Shown: in pieces, positions 1-8,257 of the stretch
How the letters are laid out: every line of letters starts with the position of its first letter
How positions within the stretch are numbered: the first letter of the stretch is position 1
Source: Paraferrimonas haliotis
GTDB lineage: Bacteria > Pseudomonadota > Gammaproteobacteria > Enterobacterales > Shewanellaceae
Assembly (NCBI RefSeq): GCF_002282895.1
Contig: NZ_NRRB01000003.1
Location: 310,001 to 374,000, forward strand
DNA length: 64,000 nt
Direction: 5' to 3'
Position numbers and translations under genes: made by a program
Notes under the pieces: generated by a model
The model's database searches: none
What the model was told of the DNA's origin: nothing
What the model saw: the letters and a program-made list of their open reading frames with translations, nothing else

Positions 1-98
1 CAAAGTACATACAATAACCAACAGAGCAAAAATGCTACTTCTATATTATGAACGCTACGTAACCACCAATAGCTTCATTTAATGACAGAGGTAAGCCA

Positions 99-695
99 AT
101 GCGGTTGAAAGCACTTTATGTACTTCGTATCTTAGCTTGCCTATTGTTTGGATTGTGCAGCTGCACAGCCTCCGCTGCGGCAAAATGCGCTACAACCGCC
201 AATGCAACCAGAGCCAATCAATGGAGAAATACCATAGGACTCGCAGCTAACAACGATACGGTTTCCGTTTATTTTACCAACAATAATCCAAACCACTTTG
301 GTGCTTTCGTCAGCTTAGATTACGGCCTTAATCAAGTGGATAGCGCGCAAATCCATAACCCTCATTATATGGCCACCTCCAACGAACAACTTGAGCTTAC
401 CAGCGAACGTCACCTTCATATCGGCAGTAGCCTCGGGGCCAGTTATGCTCTATCGAACAAGCTGTTCGTTATCGCCGGTGCGTCTATCGCATCGCAAGAT
501 GAATATCGGGTGTTTTACGATAATAACCGGCGACATTTCGGTAGCGCATATGATGGAAAGTCCTATGAGCACACCTATCACCGCTTAAAAGTGGGTACAT
601 TTGCCGGCATCGGCAGCGACTTTCGCCGTTTTAGCTTGATGGCAAAGTACGACACCACCTATGGCTTAATGGCGGCAGTGGGTTATCGCTTTTAG
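99..695 (+). CDS. Predicted outer-membrane beta-barrel protein (unrecognised family)
   Basis: 198 residues. The first ~27 residues form a signal peptide (basic start, hydrophobic stretch, small residues before SAAA). The rest is rich in alternating polar/hydrophobic strands and aromatic residues, and the chain ends in Gly-Tyr-Arg-Phe, the C-terminal aromatic typical of barrels folded by the Bam machinery. At this length it would make an 8-stranded barrel. A GAGG-type ribosome binding site lies just before the ATG. I do not recognise a named family; a role as a small porin-like or surface protein is inference only. It stands alone, with 239 bases of non-coding DNA before the aminopeptidase gene. 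Confidence 0.7.
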   Translation: MRLKALYVLRILACLLFGLCSCTASAAAKCATTANATRANQWRNTIGLAANNDTVSVYFTNNNPNHFGAFVSLDYGLNQVDSAQIHNPHYMATSNEQLELTSERHLHIGSSLGASYALSNKLFVIAGASIASQDEYRVFYDNNRRHFGSAYDGKSYEHTYHRLKVGTFAGIGSDFRRFSLMAKYDTTYGLMAAVGYRF

Positions 696-934
696 ACCCT
701 TAAGCTGCCAAGTTATTCAAAGTAGTAACGAGCTTGATGGTACGCACATACTGACAACAACAAACAAAAAACACCTTTTTAACAAAACATCATGATTGGT
801 CACAACACAGGCACTTGCTTGTTTGCCTCGATGGGATCGACTGCTTGCCAATACCTAAGTCGTTTTAATTCAAGTATGATTCGTCGTCACCATTGCTGCG
901 TTTGCAGCTCAACACGACATACGCTGAGAATAAT

Positions 935-2482
935 ATGAAAAATCTAGCATTAGTATGGGTGTGCGCTATCAACATAATGGGATTAGTAGCCACCAAAGCA
1001 TTAGCAGATAATTTTAATTTTGTAGAAAGCAGCTCTGCTGCCAATCATACCGTCGTGGTTTTACAAGCCGGCGATAAACCGTCAAAGACCTTAGCGGCCC
1101 TCGACGCACGCACCAACCAACAAATAACCGAAGCGCTGAAAATCAAAAGTTTTAACGGTGCTAAAAAGCAAATGGTTGAGTTGCTCGTTCCTCAAGGTCT
1201 ACAAGCCAAGCGTTTAATCATTATGGGCGTTGGCGATACCGCCTCTGCGAATAAGGGTGCCATTAATGAACTGGGCGCAGAGCTTACCGCTTATTTAGCC
1301 AAAGGCACTAATGAGCGCGAGCGCAACCACACCATTACGCTATTAACCGCGGGTATTAGCGATGCCAACAGCAACGCGTCTTTTGCCGCCCAGTTTGCCC
1401 ACGGCATGAATTTGAGAGCATACCGCTTTGACAAATACTTAAAGGAGAAAAACCCAGCTCCTCGTAACATCTCGGTATCGGTTGACGACAAGCAACAAGC
1501 GGCTTCGCAGTACCAACAGCTAAAAGCCATTGAACATGGCATCTTCTTAGCGCGTGATTTAACCAACGAAGTACCCAGCCAATTAACACCAGCCCAGTTC
1601 GCTAAAGAGGCAAGCAAACTTAAGCAACTTGGGGTTAAAGTAACCATCATTAAGCCCAAGCAAGTAAAATCCTTGGGGATGGGTGGTCTATACAGCGTAG
1701 GCCAAGGCTCGAACGATGGCAGCCACCTTGTTATTGCTCATTGGCAAGGCAGTGAGCAAGCACCGATCGCGTTAATTGGCAAAGGCATTACCTTTGATAC
1801 CGGTGGCTACAATATTAAGGCCAATGGCGATTCCATCAGCCGTATGAAAACCGACATGGCTGGCGCTGCCGCGGTGCTAGGTACCATTCGCGCCTTAGCA
1901 GAGCAAAAGTCGACTCAAAACGTGGTCGGCATCATGGCCATGGCTGAAAATATGGTTTCCGCCACCGCTACTGCACCCGGTGATGTAATTACCATGGGCA
2001 ATGGCACTACCGTTGAAATTGTTAATACCGACGCCGAAGGTCGATTGGTCATGGCGGATGCACTTTGGTACGCCAACCAGCATTTTCAGCCTCGAGTAAT
2101 GGTGGATATTGCCACCCTAACCGGCTCTAAATACCGCGCTCTAGGTAATCGATTCACCGCGATCTTCAGTGATGATCAAGGATTGATGGACGGATTATCT
2201 AACGCTGGTGAACGTGTCCACGAAAATCTATGGCCTCTGCCTTTGGCGTATCACGATGAACTCAAAAGCCCCATCGCCGACATTAAAAACTCTGGCCATA
2301 ATGGCCCCGGCGCAACCATGGGTGCGGTCTTTTTACAGCACTTTGCTGGCGACACTAAATGGGCCCACCTCGACATGGCCGGTCACGCCCTAACTCGCTC
2401 AGATAAAGGCATTCATCCAACCGGTGGCACTGGCTACGGTGTGAGGCTGTTAACCGAGTGGATTGCCAGCAACCCAGAATAA
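935..2482 (+). CDS. Exported leucyl aminopeptidase, M17 family
   Basis: M17 zinc/manganese aminopeptidase that removes N-terminal residues from peptides. The signature NTDAEGRL is at about N364, and GKGITFDTGG, carrying the metal-binding/catalytic lysine, starts at about G282. Both are the hallmarks of PepA-type enzymes. The open frame begins at a TTG (893), but I chose the ATG at 935 because it places a clean signal peptide (MKNLALVW... to about residue 24, ending ALA) at the N terminus. Classic PepA is cytoplasmic and lacks this. The family is hexameric with the catalytic domain at the C-terminal two thirds, as here. It is monocistronic and followed by a strong hairpin terminator. Its likely job is digestion of peptides in the periplasm or outside the cell. 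Substrate preference cannot be read from sequence. Confidence 0.9.
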   Translation: MKNLALVWVCAINIMGLVATKALADNFNFVESSSAANHTVVVLQAGDKPSKTLAALDARTNQQITEALKIKSFNGAKKQMVELLVPQGLQAKRLIIMGVGDTASANKGAINELGAELTAYLAKGTNERERNHTITLLTAGISDANSNASFAAQFAHGMNLRAYRFDKYLKEKNPAPRNISVSVDDKQQAASQYQQLKAIEHGIFLARDLTNEVPSQLTPAQFAKEASKLKQLGVKVTIIKPKQVKSLGMGGLYSVGQGSNDGSHLVIAHWQGSEQAPIALIGKGITFDTGGYNIKANGDSISRMKTDMAGAAAVLGTIRALAEQKSTQNVVGIMAMAENMVSATATAPGDVITMGNGTTVEIVNTDAEGRLVMADALWYANQHFQPRVMVDIATLTGSKYRALGNRFTAIFSDDQGLMDGLSNAGERVHENLWPLPLAYHDELKSPIADIKNSGHNGPGATMGAVFLQHFAGDTKWAHLDMAGHALTRSDKGIHPTGGTGYGVRLLTEWIASNPE

Positions 2483-2502
2483 AGTCGCTCGCTCTAATCA
2501 GA

Positions 2503-2536
2503 AGCGCCAGTTAGCAAAGGCTTGCTGGCGTTTTTT
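2503..2536 (+). terminator. Rho-independent terminator after the aminopeptidase gene
   Basis: CGCCAG (2505-2510) pairs with CTGGCG (2525-2530), followed directly by six T. It ends the plus-strand transcript before the convergent pelG end. Confidence 0.75.
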
Positions 2537-2570
2537 GTAGCTGAATTTTACCCTTTAGCGCACCGGTACT

Positions 2571-3938
2571 CTAGCGCTGCAACATAAAGGTTTCGTATTC
2601 CAGTCTTAAGAACTGTCGATTAATCAATACAAGCCCGAGCAAGGTGCTGATTAACATGGATAGCGCAAAGCCGTATCCATAGAACTGCGGCCCTAGGAAC
2701 ACCGAAATGTACGACAAGACAAAGTTACATAGCGCCATAACAGCGATAAGCCCCAATGCTTGGTATCGTTTGTCCAAATAGAACATCACGTTCAAAATAG
2801 CCATCACCATGACCTGCAGCGACACCCCCACTAAATCCACGTAGAACAAATGCAGATAAGCCAGATCTATCTTCAACAGAATTAATATTTCATCGCTCCA
2901 CAGCAATAGCAGGGCCAACGTCATTCCTTGAATTTTGAAAATTTGATACAAGCTGGTTTGACAATCCAACACCATTTTATCTTTCAGCAAAAAAATGGAC
3001 CGCAAAGTCCCACCTTCACGCACCGTTTTAAAGAACTTTTCATATGAGGCTGCAAAGTCGGTTTCCATATGCAACATAAACACCGCCATCCCCGGAATAA
3101 TGGCTAAGTAAGCGATAAAAATCGGTAAGTCATAGATGTAGGACGCTCGAAACATATCCACAACTTGAAAAGAAACCTGCGGGCTAAACCAAAAAACAAA
3201 CTTATCAACCCAAACCCCTAAGTTATAAAGCAAACCGCATAAAGCCAACGAGTAGAAAGCCCGCTTGGGGTTTAGAAACTGAAACGTTATCAATGTGTTT
3301 GATGGGAAACTTCGTAACACGAAGAACAACAACACAAAAGTAATAAGCCCTTGGCTTGCTGCAAAAATAACCAACAGCCCCAGCAAACCGTGCGGCGGTA
3401 GCAGCCACGACGCCAACACCATGACCGTATACCCCCCAAGTAGGGTTAATACAATCCGATAATATTGTTTCATACCGCTGAGAAAAACGATAATCACCCA
3501 CAGGTTGCACAGGGTTACAAAACCGCATAAAAGCGTCATTTTAATTGCAGGTGCGAGCTGTGATTGACTTAAAATGGCAATGCCCAACACAAGGCTGACC
3601 ACCGAAACCGTAAGCATACAACCCAATAAATTGGGGGTTACGGCTCGTTCATCCTCGCAAAACAAACAATCCGAAATAAACCGAGTAAGCATCAGTTGGA
3701 AAAATCCACTTAATATCAGTGAACCGGCCATCATGTAGGTCACCAGTACTAAATATTGGATCACCATTTCGTTTGGAAAAATACGGCCAACACTCACAAT
3801 ACCAATAACCAACAAGGCTAAAATGGATAGCACCCATGGCCCTGAGCCCACGACCGCAGCCAAGCCATACGCTTCCACATAGGACAGTAAGGTGTTCTTT
3901 TTGAGAATTCGCCTTAGCTCAAAGCCTATTCCTGCCAT
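2571..3938 (-). CDS. pelG: PelG, Pel polysaccharide inner-membrane exporter subunit
   Basis: 455 residues, almost entirely hydrophobic, with about 12 predicted transmembrane helices and the family start MAGIGFELRR. PelG belongs to the MOP/Wzx-like flippase superfamily. With PelD and PelE it forms the inner-membrane complex that receives Pel polymer made by PelF and passes it to the periplasm. It is the last gene of the operon, and its start overlaps the end of pelF by 13 bases, which points to translational coupling. Length matches the Pseudomonas protein. Assignment is firm from both sequence and the complete gene order. Confidence 0.95.
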   Translation of the reverse strand: MAGIGFELRRILKKNTLLSYVEAYGLAAVVGSGPWVLSILALLVIGIVSVGRIFPNEMVIQYLVLVTYMMAGSLILSGFFQLMLTRFISDCLFCEDERAVTPNLLGCMLTVSVVSLVLGIAILSQSQLAPAIKMTLLCGFVTLCNLWVIIVFLSGMKQYYRIVLTLLGGYTVMVLASWLLPPHGLLGLLVIFAASQGLITFVLLFFVLRSFPSNTLITFQFLNPKRAFYSLALCGLLYNLGVWVDKFVFWFSPQVSFQVVDMFRASYIYDLPIFIAYLAIIPGMAVFMLHMETDFAASYEKFFKTVREGGTLRSIFLLKDKMVLDCQTSLYQIFKIQGMTLALLLLWSDEILILLKIDLAYLHLFYVDLVGVSLQVMVMAILNVMFYLDKRYQALGLIAVMALCNFVLSYISVFLGPQFYGYGFALSMLISTLLGLVLINRQFLRLEYETFMLQR

Positions 3939-5431
3939 GCAAGACGCTCCTCATATAATTGCTGGTAACGCTGATACATCATCGACTCTTGGTAATAGGC
4001 CTGAACTCGATTAAAGCCATTATCCCCCATCTCATGCCAGCGCTTATCGTCAGATAAAATCTTAAGTAACGCAGCGCTCGCCTGATTAGGATCGGCAATA
4101 CTGATAGTGTAACCACACTCGCCAAGCTGCCTATCCTGCTCATCCATGCCTTCCAGTATTTCACGGCACGAACCAACATCGGTGGCAATGCAGGGCACCC
4201 CTGCAGCCATGGCTTCAAGCAGCACCAGCGGCTGTGCTTCACTGATGGAGGTCAACATGCACACACCGATTTTAGGCAGAATTTCTGCGACATTTTGCAT
4301 GCCCAAAAACTTGACCTTATCGGTCAACCCTAAACTGCTGATCAAAAGCTCGCATTCTTTTACATAACCTGGATCTTCTTCCGTTGGACCAATGATCCAG
4401 CCTTCAAGATTCGGCTCCGCATTAACAGCAACACGTATGGAACGGATAAAGGTTTTAATGTCTTTAATGGGCACAACTCGCCCAATAAGGCCGGCCACTT
4501 TAGGAGGGCTTACGCTGCGCTCTTGATAAGCTTTAGTGAAGCGCTTCATATTAATGCCGTTAACAATAACCGAAGTTTTCTCCGGAGGTGCACCGTCTTG
4601 AATTTGCCGCAAGCGGTTACCGCCATACAACGCAACGATATCGTCGGCTTGATGGTAGGCAGAGCGCCCAAGTTGTTCAAAAAACTGAATCCAAGTTTGC
4701 CGTGTTTGCTCCATTTTTCGGTGCAAACTGGTGTCCAAAGCGCTTTGTCGATCTTTAATCCAAGTGGCTTGAGTTAAGTCGATTTTTCGCTCCTTGGTAT
4801 AAATACCATGTTCCGTAAGAACGTATGGAACCTGTTGTTTTTGCTTCACTAAAGCGCCTAGAAAACCCGCGTAACCGGTAGAGATACTATGAAACAATCG
4901 GGCTTTAGGGATGCCTCGAGCCACTTTCGCCAATATGAAAAGTGGGCTGTAAATGTTTCTAAATGTCCAAAAATAGTCGACAAATGACTGGTTTTCAGCA
5001 TTTTCCATGTACAAGTCAACCAGCACTTCCCAAGAATGTTCACTGTAGAGAAAATCGTCGTAACCGATGCCGTTTTTCTCCCCCAGTTTTTCCAGTAACC
5101 CTTGCAGCTGTTCACTTGATAACGTCGCCTCGGTCTTTTGAAAGTGACTTAATACCGACTTCCACAATGCGAATGCTGACTCATTACCCAGCCGTGGCTG
5201 AGGTGCAATGAGGCCCGTTTTGTCCATTAGAAAATGTTCTTCAATGCCGACAACATTATCGGGCAGTGTGTAGTGTTGCTTGGGGTAAAAGGACTTAGTC
5301 CCCCCAACAAAGACTAAGTAAAAATGAAACTGAGGCAGCCCGTTAATCAACTGATGAACCCAGCTAGAAACGCCGCCACGCACATAGGGGTACGTCCCCT
5401 CTAGCAGTAGGCAAATATCAATGGGCTTCAC
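3926..5431 (-). CDS. pelF: PelF, GT4 glycosyltransferase that polymerises Pel
   Basis: 501 residues, cytoplasmic, no signal peptide. The N-terminal PelF domain starts with LLLEGTYPYVRGGVSSW, the recognisable Pel signature. The C-terminal half is a GT-B, GT4-type domain with GLIGRVVPIKDI (about 315-326) and the nucleotide-sugar/retaining-enzyme motif EAQPLVLLEAMAAGVPCIA (E-x7-E) near residue 405. Known PelF enzymes use UDP-GlcNAc/GalNAc to build the amino-sugar polymer. The gene overlaps pelE by 14 bases and pelG by 13, as expected for a stoichiometric synthase module. Confidence 0.96.
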   Translation of the reverse strand: MKPIDICLLLEGTYPYVRGGVSSWVHQLINGLPQFHFYLVFVGGTKSFYPKQHYTLPDNVVGIEEHFLMDKTGLIAPQPRLGNESAFALWKSVLSHFQKTEATLSSEQLQGLLEKLGEKNGIGYDDFLYSEHSWEVLVDLYMENAENQSFVDYFWTFRNIYSPLFILAKVARGIPKARLFHSISTGYAGFLGALVKQKQQVPYVLTEHGIYTKERKIDLTQATWIKDRQSALDTSLHRKMEQTRQTWIQFFEQLGRSAYHQADDIVALYGGNRLRQIQDGAPPEKTSVIVNGINMKRFTKAYQERSVSPPKVAGLIGRVVPIKDIKTFIRSIRVAVNAEPNLEGWIIGPTEEDPGYVKECELLISSLGLTDKVKFLGMQNVAEILPKIGVCMLTSISEAQPLVLLEAMAAGVPCIATDVGSCREILEGMDEQDRQLGECGYTISIADPNQASAALLKILSDDKRWHEMGDNGFNRVQAYYQESMMYQRYQQLYEERLAWQE

Positions 5432-6398
5432 GGCGCCAATACTCCTTTAATTGAGCCAAAGCCGGACTCGAGCTGTCACTCAGGTTGGCCAACAAGTCTT
5501 GCGCTTTTGCGTACTGTCCTTGTGCAAAGGCAACTTCAGCCAAGTAAGGCTGTACTTGGCTTGCCAGCAGACCATTGTTTTGCGCGGCCTCTAGGTAGGT
5601 TTTAGCTTGCGAGTATTGTTGCAGTTGCAATAACACTCGACCCAGCTTTAATTGCGTTTGCGCGGAGTCTTTCAACGCTAACGATGCCAACAAGTACTGC
5701 CGAGCTTGTTCCAGATAATGCAACTGTAATGGCCCATCGGCAATTTCTAAATAACAAAGCTCCCAATACAAACTGGCCACTTGATAGTTCGCTTCTGCAG
5801 ACTCTTTCTGTTCCAGTTTTTTAGTCAATGCATCTATTTTTTGGTTAATGCCGAATTCCATTTTTTCGATGGCGGCGTAGGCTAATAGGCGTACATCATC
5901 AACTTTGTCGGTAAGCGCTATTTTTAACAGCGGCATGGCCACTTTTTCAGGTAAATAACGGCATGCATTGACCGCGATCAAGCGACGCTCATCAGAAGGG
6001 TTAAACAACAAGATGTCTTTAAGGGCGCTGCTGCCGAACTGACTCCCCTCCAATGACTCAACGTGTTGCGGTAATTGAGGAAATTCACTGCGTATCCATA
6101 AAGGAGATTCGTCTTTTGATGGCAAATACAAGGCTACAATAAAGATTAAGGTTAATCCGAGCATTCCCACCAATGGCATACTAAAGGCAATCACGAAAAT
6201 GAATGACATCGAAGTGTGCGCTGGCATCTTGTAGCGCATTGGCAACATCAGCCAGCATGCAGCGGTAAACGAAACCGCCGCTATAGCATGACTGCTGCCA
6301 TAACTTATCCAGCCCAACAGGCTTAAGTGTTCAGCACTTAACAGATAAAGGCTCGCCGATTCAAACAACAGGGTTTGAAGAATTAACCAATTCCTCAT
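5418..6398 (-). CDS. pelE: PelE, inner-membrane TPR scaffold of the Pel synthase
   Basis: 326 residues. Two or more hydrophobic segments occupy the first ~90 residues, followed by a soluble part with helical repeats (about 180-326: LKLGRVLLQLQQYSQAKTYL and AEVAFAQGQYAKAQDLL are clear TPR units). Known PelE binds PelD and helps recruit PelF to the membrane. The start lies 38 bases inside the end of pelD. Overlap on both sides makes independent expression unlikely. Confidence 0.92.
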   Translation of the reverse strand: MRNWLILQTLLFESASLYLLSAEHLSLLGWISYGSSHAIAAVSFTAACWLMLPMRYKMPAHTSMSFIFVIAFSMPLVGMLGLTLIFIVALYLPSKDESPLWIRSEFPQLPQHVESLEGSQFGSSALKDILLFNPSDERRLIAVNACRYLPEKVAMPLLKIALTDKVDDVRLLAYAAIEKMEFGINQKIDALTKKLEQKESAEANYQVASLYWELCYLEIADGPLQLHYLEQARQYLLASLALKDSAQTQLKLGRVLLQLQQYSQAKTYLEAAQNNGLLASQVQPYLAEVAFAQGQYAKAQDLLANLSDSSSPALAQLKEYWRREAH

Positions 6399-7728
6399 TG
6401 TGAGCTCCTAGTTGTCTGAGTCGGCTATCGATTTCGTCATACTGTTCGGACACGACCAAGGGACCAATTACATCCATTTTTTCTGAAGAGTCTACTTTCA
6501 CCCGCTCGATGGCGGTGCTGATCCGCTCTACATAATGATTAGCGGCATGCAAGGTGGTCATTGGCAACAATACGCACATGGCTTTTCGTCCATCGAGGCT
6601 CTCACACGACCAATAAATATCGGCATCTCGCTTAAAGTCCGTAATGCGATACAAATCCATCACTTGATCAATGGAGTTATCAAAGAAAATCACCAGTGCA
6701 CTGTCTACGCCATACTTACGTTTGTACCACTTTTGATACTTGATGTACTGATAAAACATGTCTCCTTGAGACGGCTGAAGGATGGTGGTGAAGTATTCTT
6801 GACTTAATAAGTTACCGATATAACCCGCCAGTAACCCAATCAGTGCAATGTTGCTGTCGGTTAAGCCGATAAATTGTACTTTCTCAGCAACAATGACCCC
6901 CCGAGCGTTACCTTTAATGTCGGTTAGCGGGATCACTAATTGATACGCCAGTGAATGCTCTTCGGATTCAATAAAATCCGCCGGCGACACTACCGCTTTG
7001 GAAATTAACGCGTCTTGGAGCATGGCATCGTTGGGCTGCAGTTGATGGTCACTGCCAATGCTTGCAAGCGGCTTCGACTGTAATTTACCGTCACTGATTA
7101 AATAAAAACCAGCTTGATATAGGGTGACTACATCCGACATGACTTTAAGACTCTTTGCAGCGAGCTTTTCCATGTCTTCAGGGGTTTCCATGGACGCTTG
7201 CTGTTGCATTAAACGTATGCCAGTACGTAGACTCATTTGCTTACCCGCCGCTCGCTGTTCCAGTTGGTCGTGTGAAACCTTCAGCAAGTGATAATTTTGA
7301 GTAAAGCTCTTAAGCTTTTGTTCCATGAACCTAAAATTAAGCTCAAAACGCTCATTGACGGTATGCCAATGGTCACGAAATTCGCCCACCAGCATGGTCA
7401 GCACCGCGGTACCCACTGATACCGATATGCTTATGTTGATATGGGGCTGCATAACCCCGTTCCACACATTGGCCAGCAAAAGCAGCAATAAAAAACACAT
7501 CATGCCTCTGCCGAAGCCATAACGCAGCGCGATAACTACCGGCCCAAGCATTGGCCAGTAAAAATAATCATGGCTGTTAGCGTAGGGAATGGAAGATTGG
7601 TAAACCCACGCAACCATGGCACAAATCGCCACCAACACCATTTCAAACCAAGCAAAAGTATGGCGGTCACTGCCTAAAATAAGCCGATAGAAAAAGGCGT
7701 TAAAACGACGGTTACCTAATTGCGCCAT
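6361..7728 (-). CDS. pelD: PelD, c-di-GMP receptor of the Pel synthase
   Basis: 455 residues. Four hydrophobic segments (about 25-120) are followed by a coiled stretch, a GAF domain (about 180-310) and a degenerate GGDEF domain (about 330-445). The degenerate domain has no GGDEF signature, so it should not make c-di-GMP. It keeps the inhibitory-site motif R367-D-A-D370, the RxxD that binds the c-di-GMP dimer in the Pseudomonas aeruginosa protein at the same numbering. R159, in the linker before the GAF domain, is a candidate for the third binding arginine. This predicts that Pel output is switched on post-translationally by c-di-GMP. It starts 6 bases after pelC. Confidence 0.95.
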   Translation of the reverse strand: MAQLGNRRFNAFFYRLILGSDRHTFAWFEMVLVAICAMVAWVYQSSIPYANSHDYFYWPMLGPVVIALRYGFGRGMMCFLLLLLLANVWNGVMQPHINISISVSVGTAVLTMLVGEFRDHWHTVNERFELNFRFMEQKLKSFTQNYHLLKVSHDQLEQRAAGKQMSLRTGIRLMQQQASMETPEDMEKLAAKSLKVMSDVVTLYQAGFYLISDGKLQSKPLASIGSDHQLQPNDAMLQDALISKAVVSPADFIESEEHSLAYQLVIPLTDIKGNARGVIVAEKVQFIGLTDSNIALIGLLAGYIGNLLSQEYFTTILQPSQGDMFYQYIKYQKWYKRKYGVDSALVIFFDNSIDQVMDLYRITDFKRDADIYWSCESLDGRKAMCVLLPMTTLHAANHYVERISTAIERVKVDSSEKMDVIGPLVVSEQYDEIDSRLRQLGAHNEELVNSSNPVV

Positions 7729-7734
7729 AATCGA

Positions 7735-8244
7735 TTAGTTCCAGTCCAACGAGCTCAATAAACCTTCGATAGCATTCATGCCAATGTGCGATAAAGACTC
7801 TCGTCCCCAACCACTTTTAGAAATACTACCACGCCATAACTCAGCCCCTTGAGTGTCCGCCAGTGTTAAAGTAACTCCCACTGCCGGCTCGCCATCAAGG
7901 CCATATTTGTACTGCCACTCTTGAATAGAGCCGGCGACAACGTAACCCGTTGGTTGAGCCGCTAACCAAGTTTGCGCATCTTGCCAACGCTTTTGAGGTG
8001 TAAGGCTGGCTTCAATATCGTTTACCATGGTTTTCGGGTACATGACCACCTTCAGCCCCTCTTGCGCAAGCACAGATGCCAGCAGTTGCTCAGCTTGGGC
8101 TTGAGCCAAGGGCATATTCGACTGATTCGTCAATGGCATAACATACACGGTTTGATTGCTGTCTAGCTTGGGGCTTTCTCCCCCATATTGTGTTGCACAG
8201 GCGCTTAGCAATGACCATGCAATGGCGATAATTAATATTCTCAC
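7735..8244 (-). CDS. pelC: PelC, outer-membrane-associated lipoprotein of Pel export
   Basis: I use the GTG at 8244 as start (169 residues). It is preceded by AGGGGA at good spacing and gives a clean lipoprotein signal, ILIIAIAWSLLSAC, with lipidated Cys at about residue 15. The longer open frame, from a start at 8373, would run back through the end of pelB and bury the signal peptide. Known PelC forms a dodecameric ring under the outer membrane that funnels the cationic polymer to the PelB pore, and its length matches (about 172 in Pseudomonas). Thirteen bases separate it from pelB. Confidence 0.93.
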   Translation of the reverse strand: MRILIIAIAWSLLSACATQYGGESPKLDSNQTVYVMPLTNQSNMPLAQAQAEQLLASVLAQEGLKVVMYPKTMVNDIEASLTPQKRWQDAQTWLAAQPTGYVVAGSIQEWQYKYGLDGEPAVGVTLTLADTQGAELWRGSISKSGWGRESLSHIGMNAIEGLLSSLDWN

Positions 8245-8257
8245 GTTATTTCCCCTG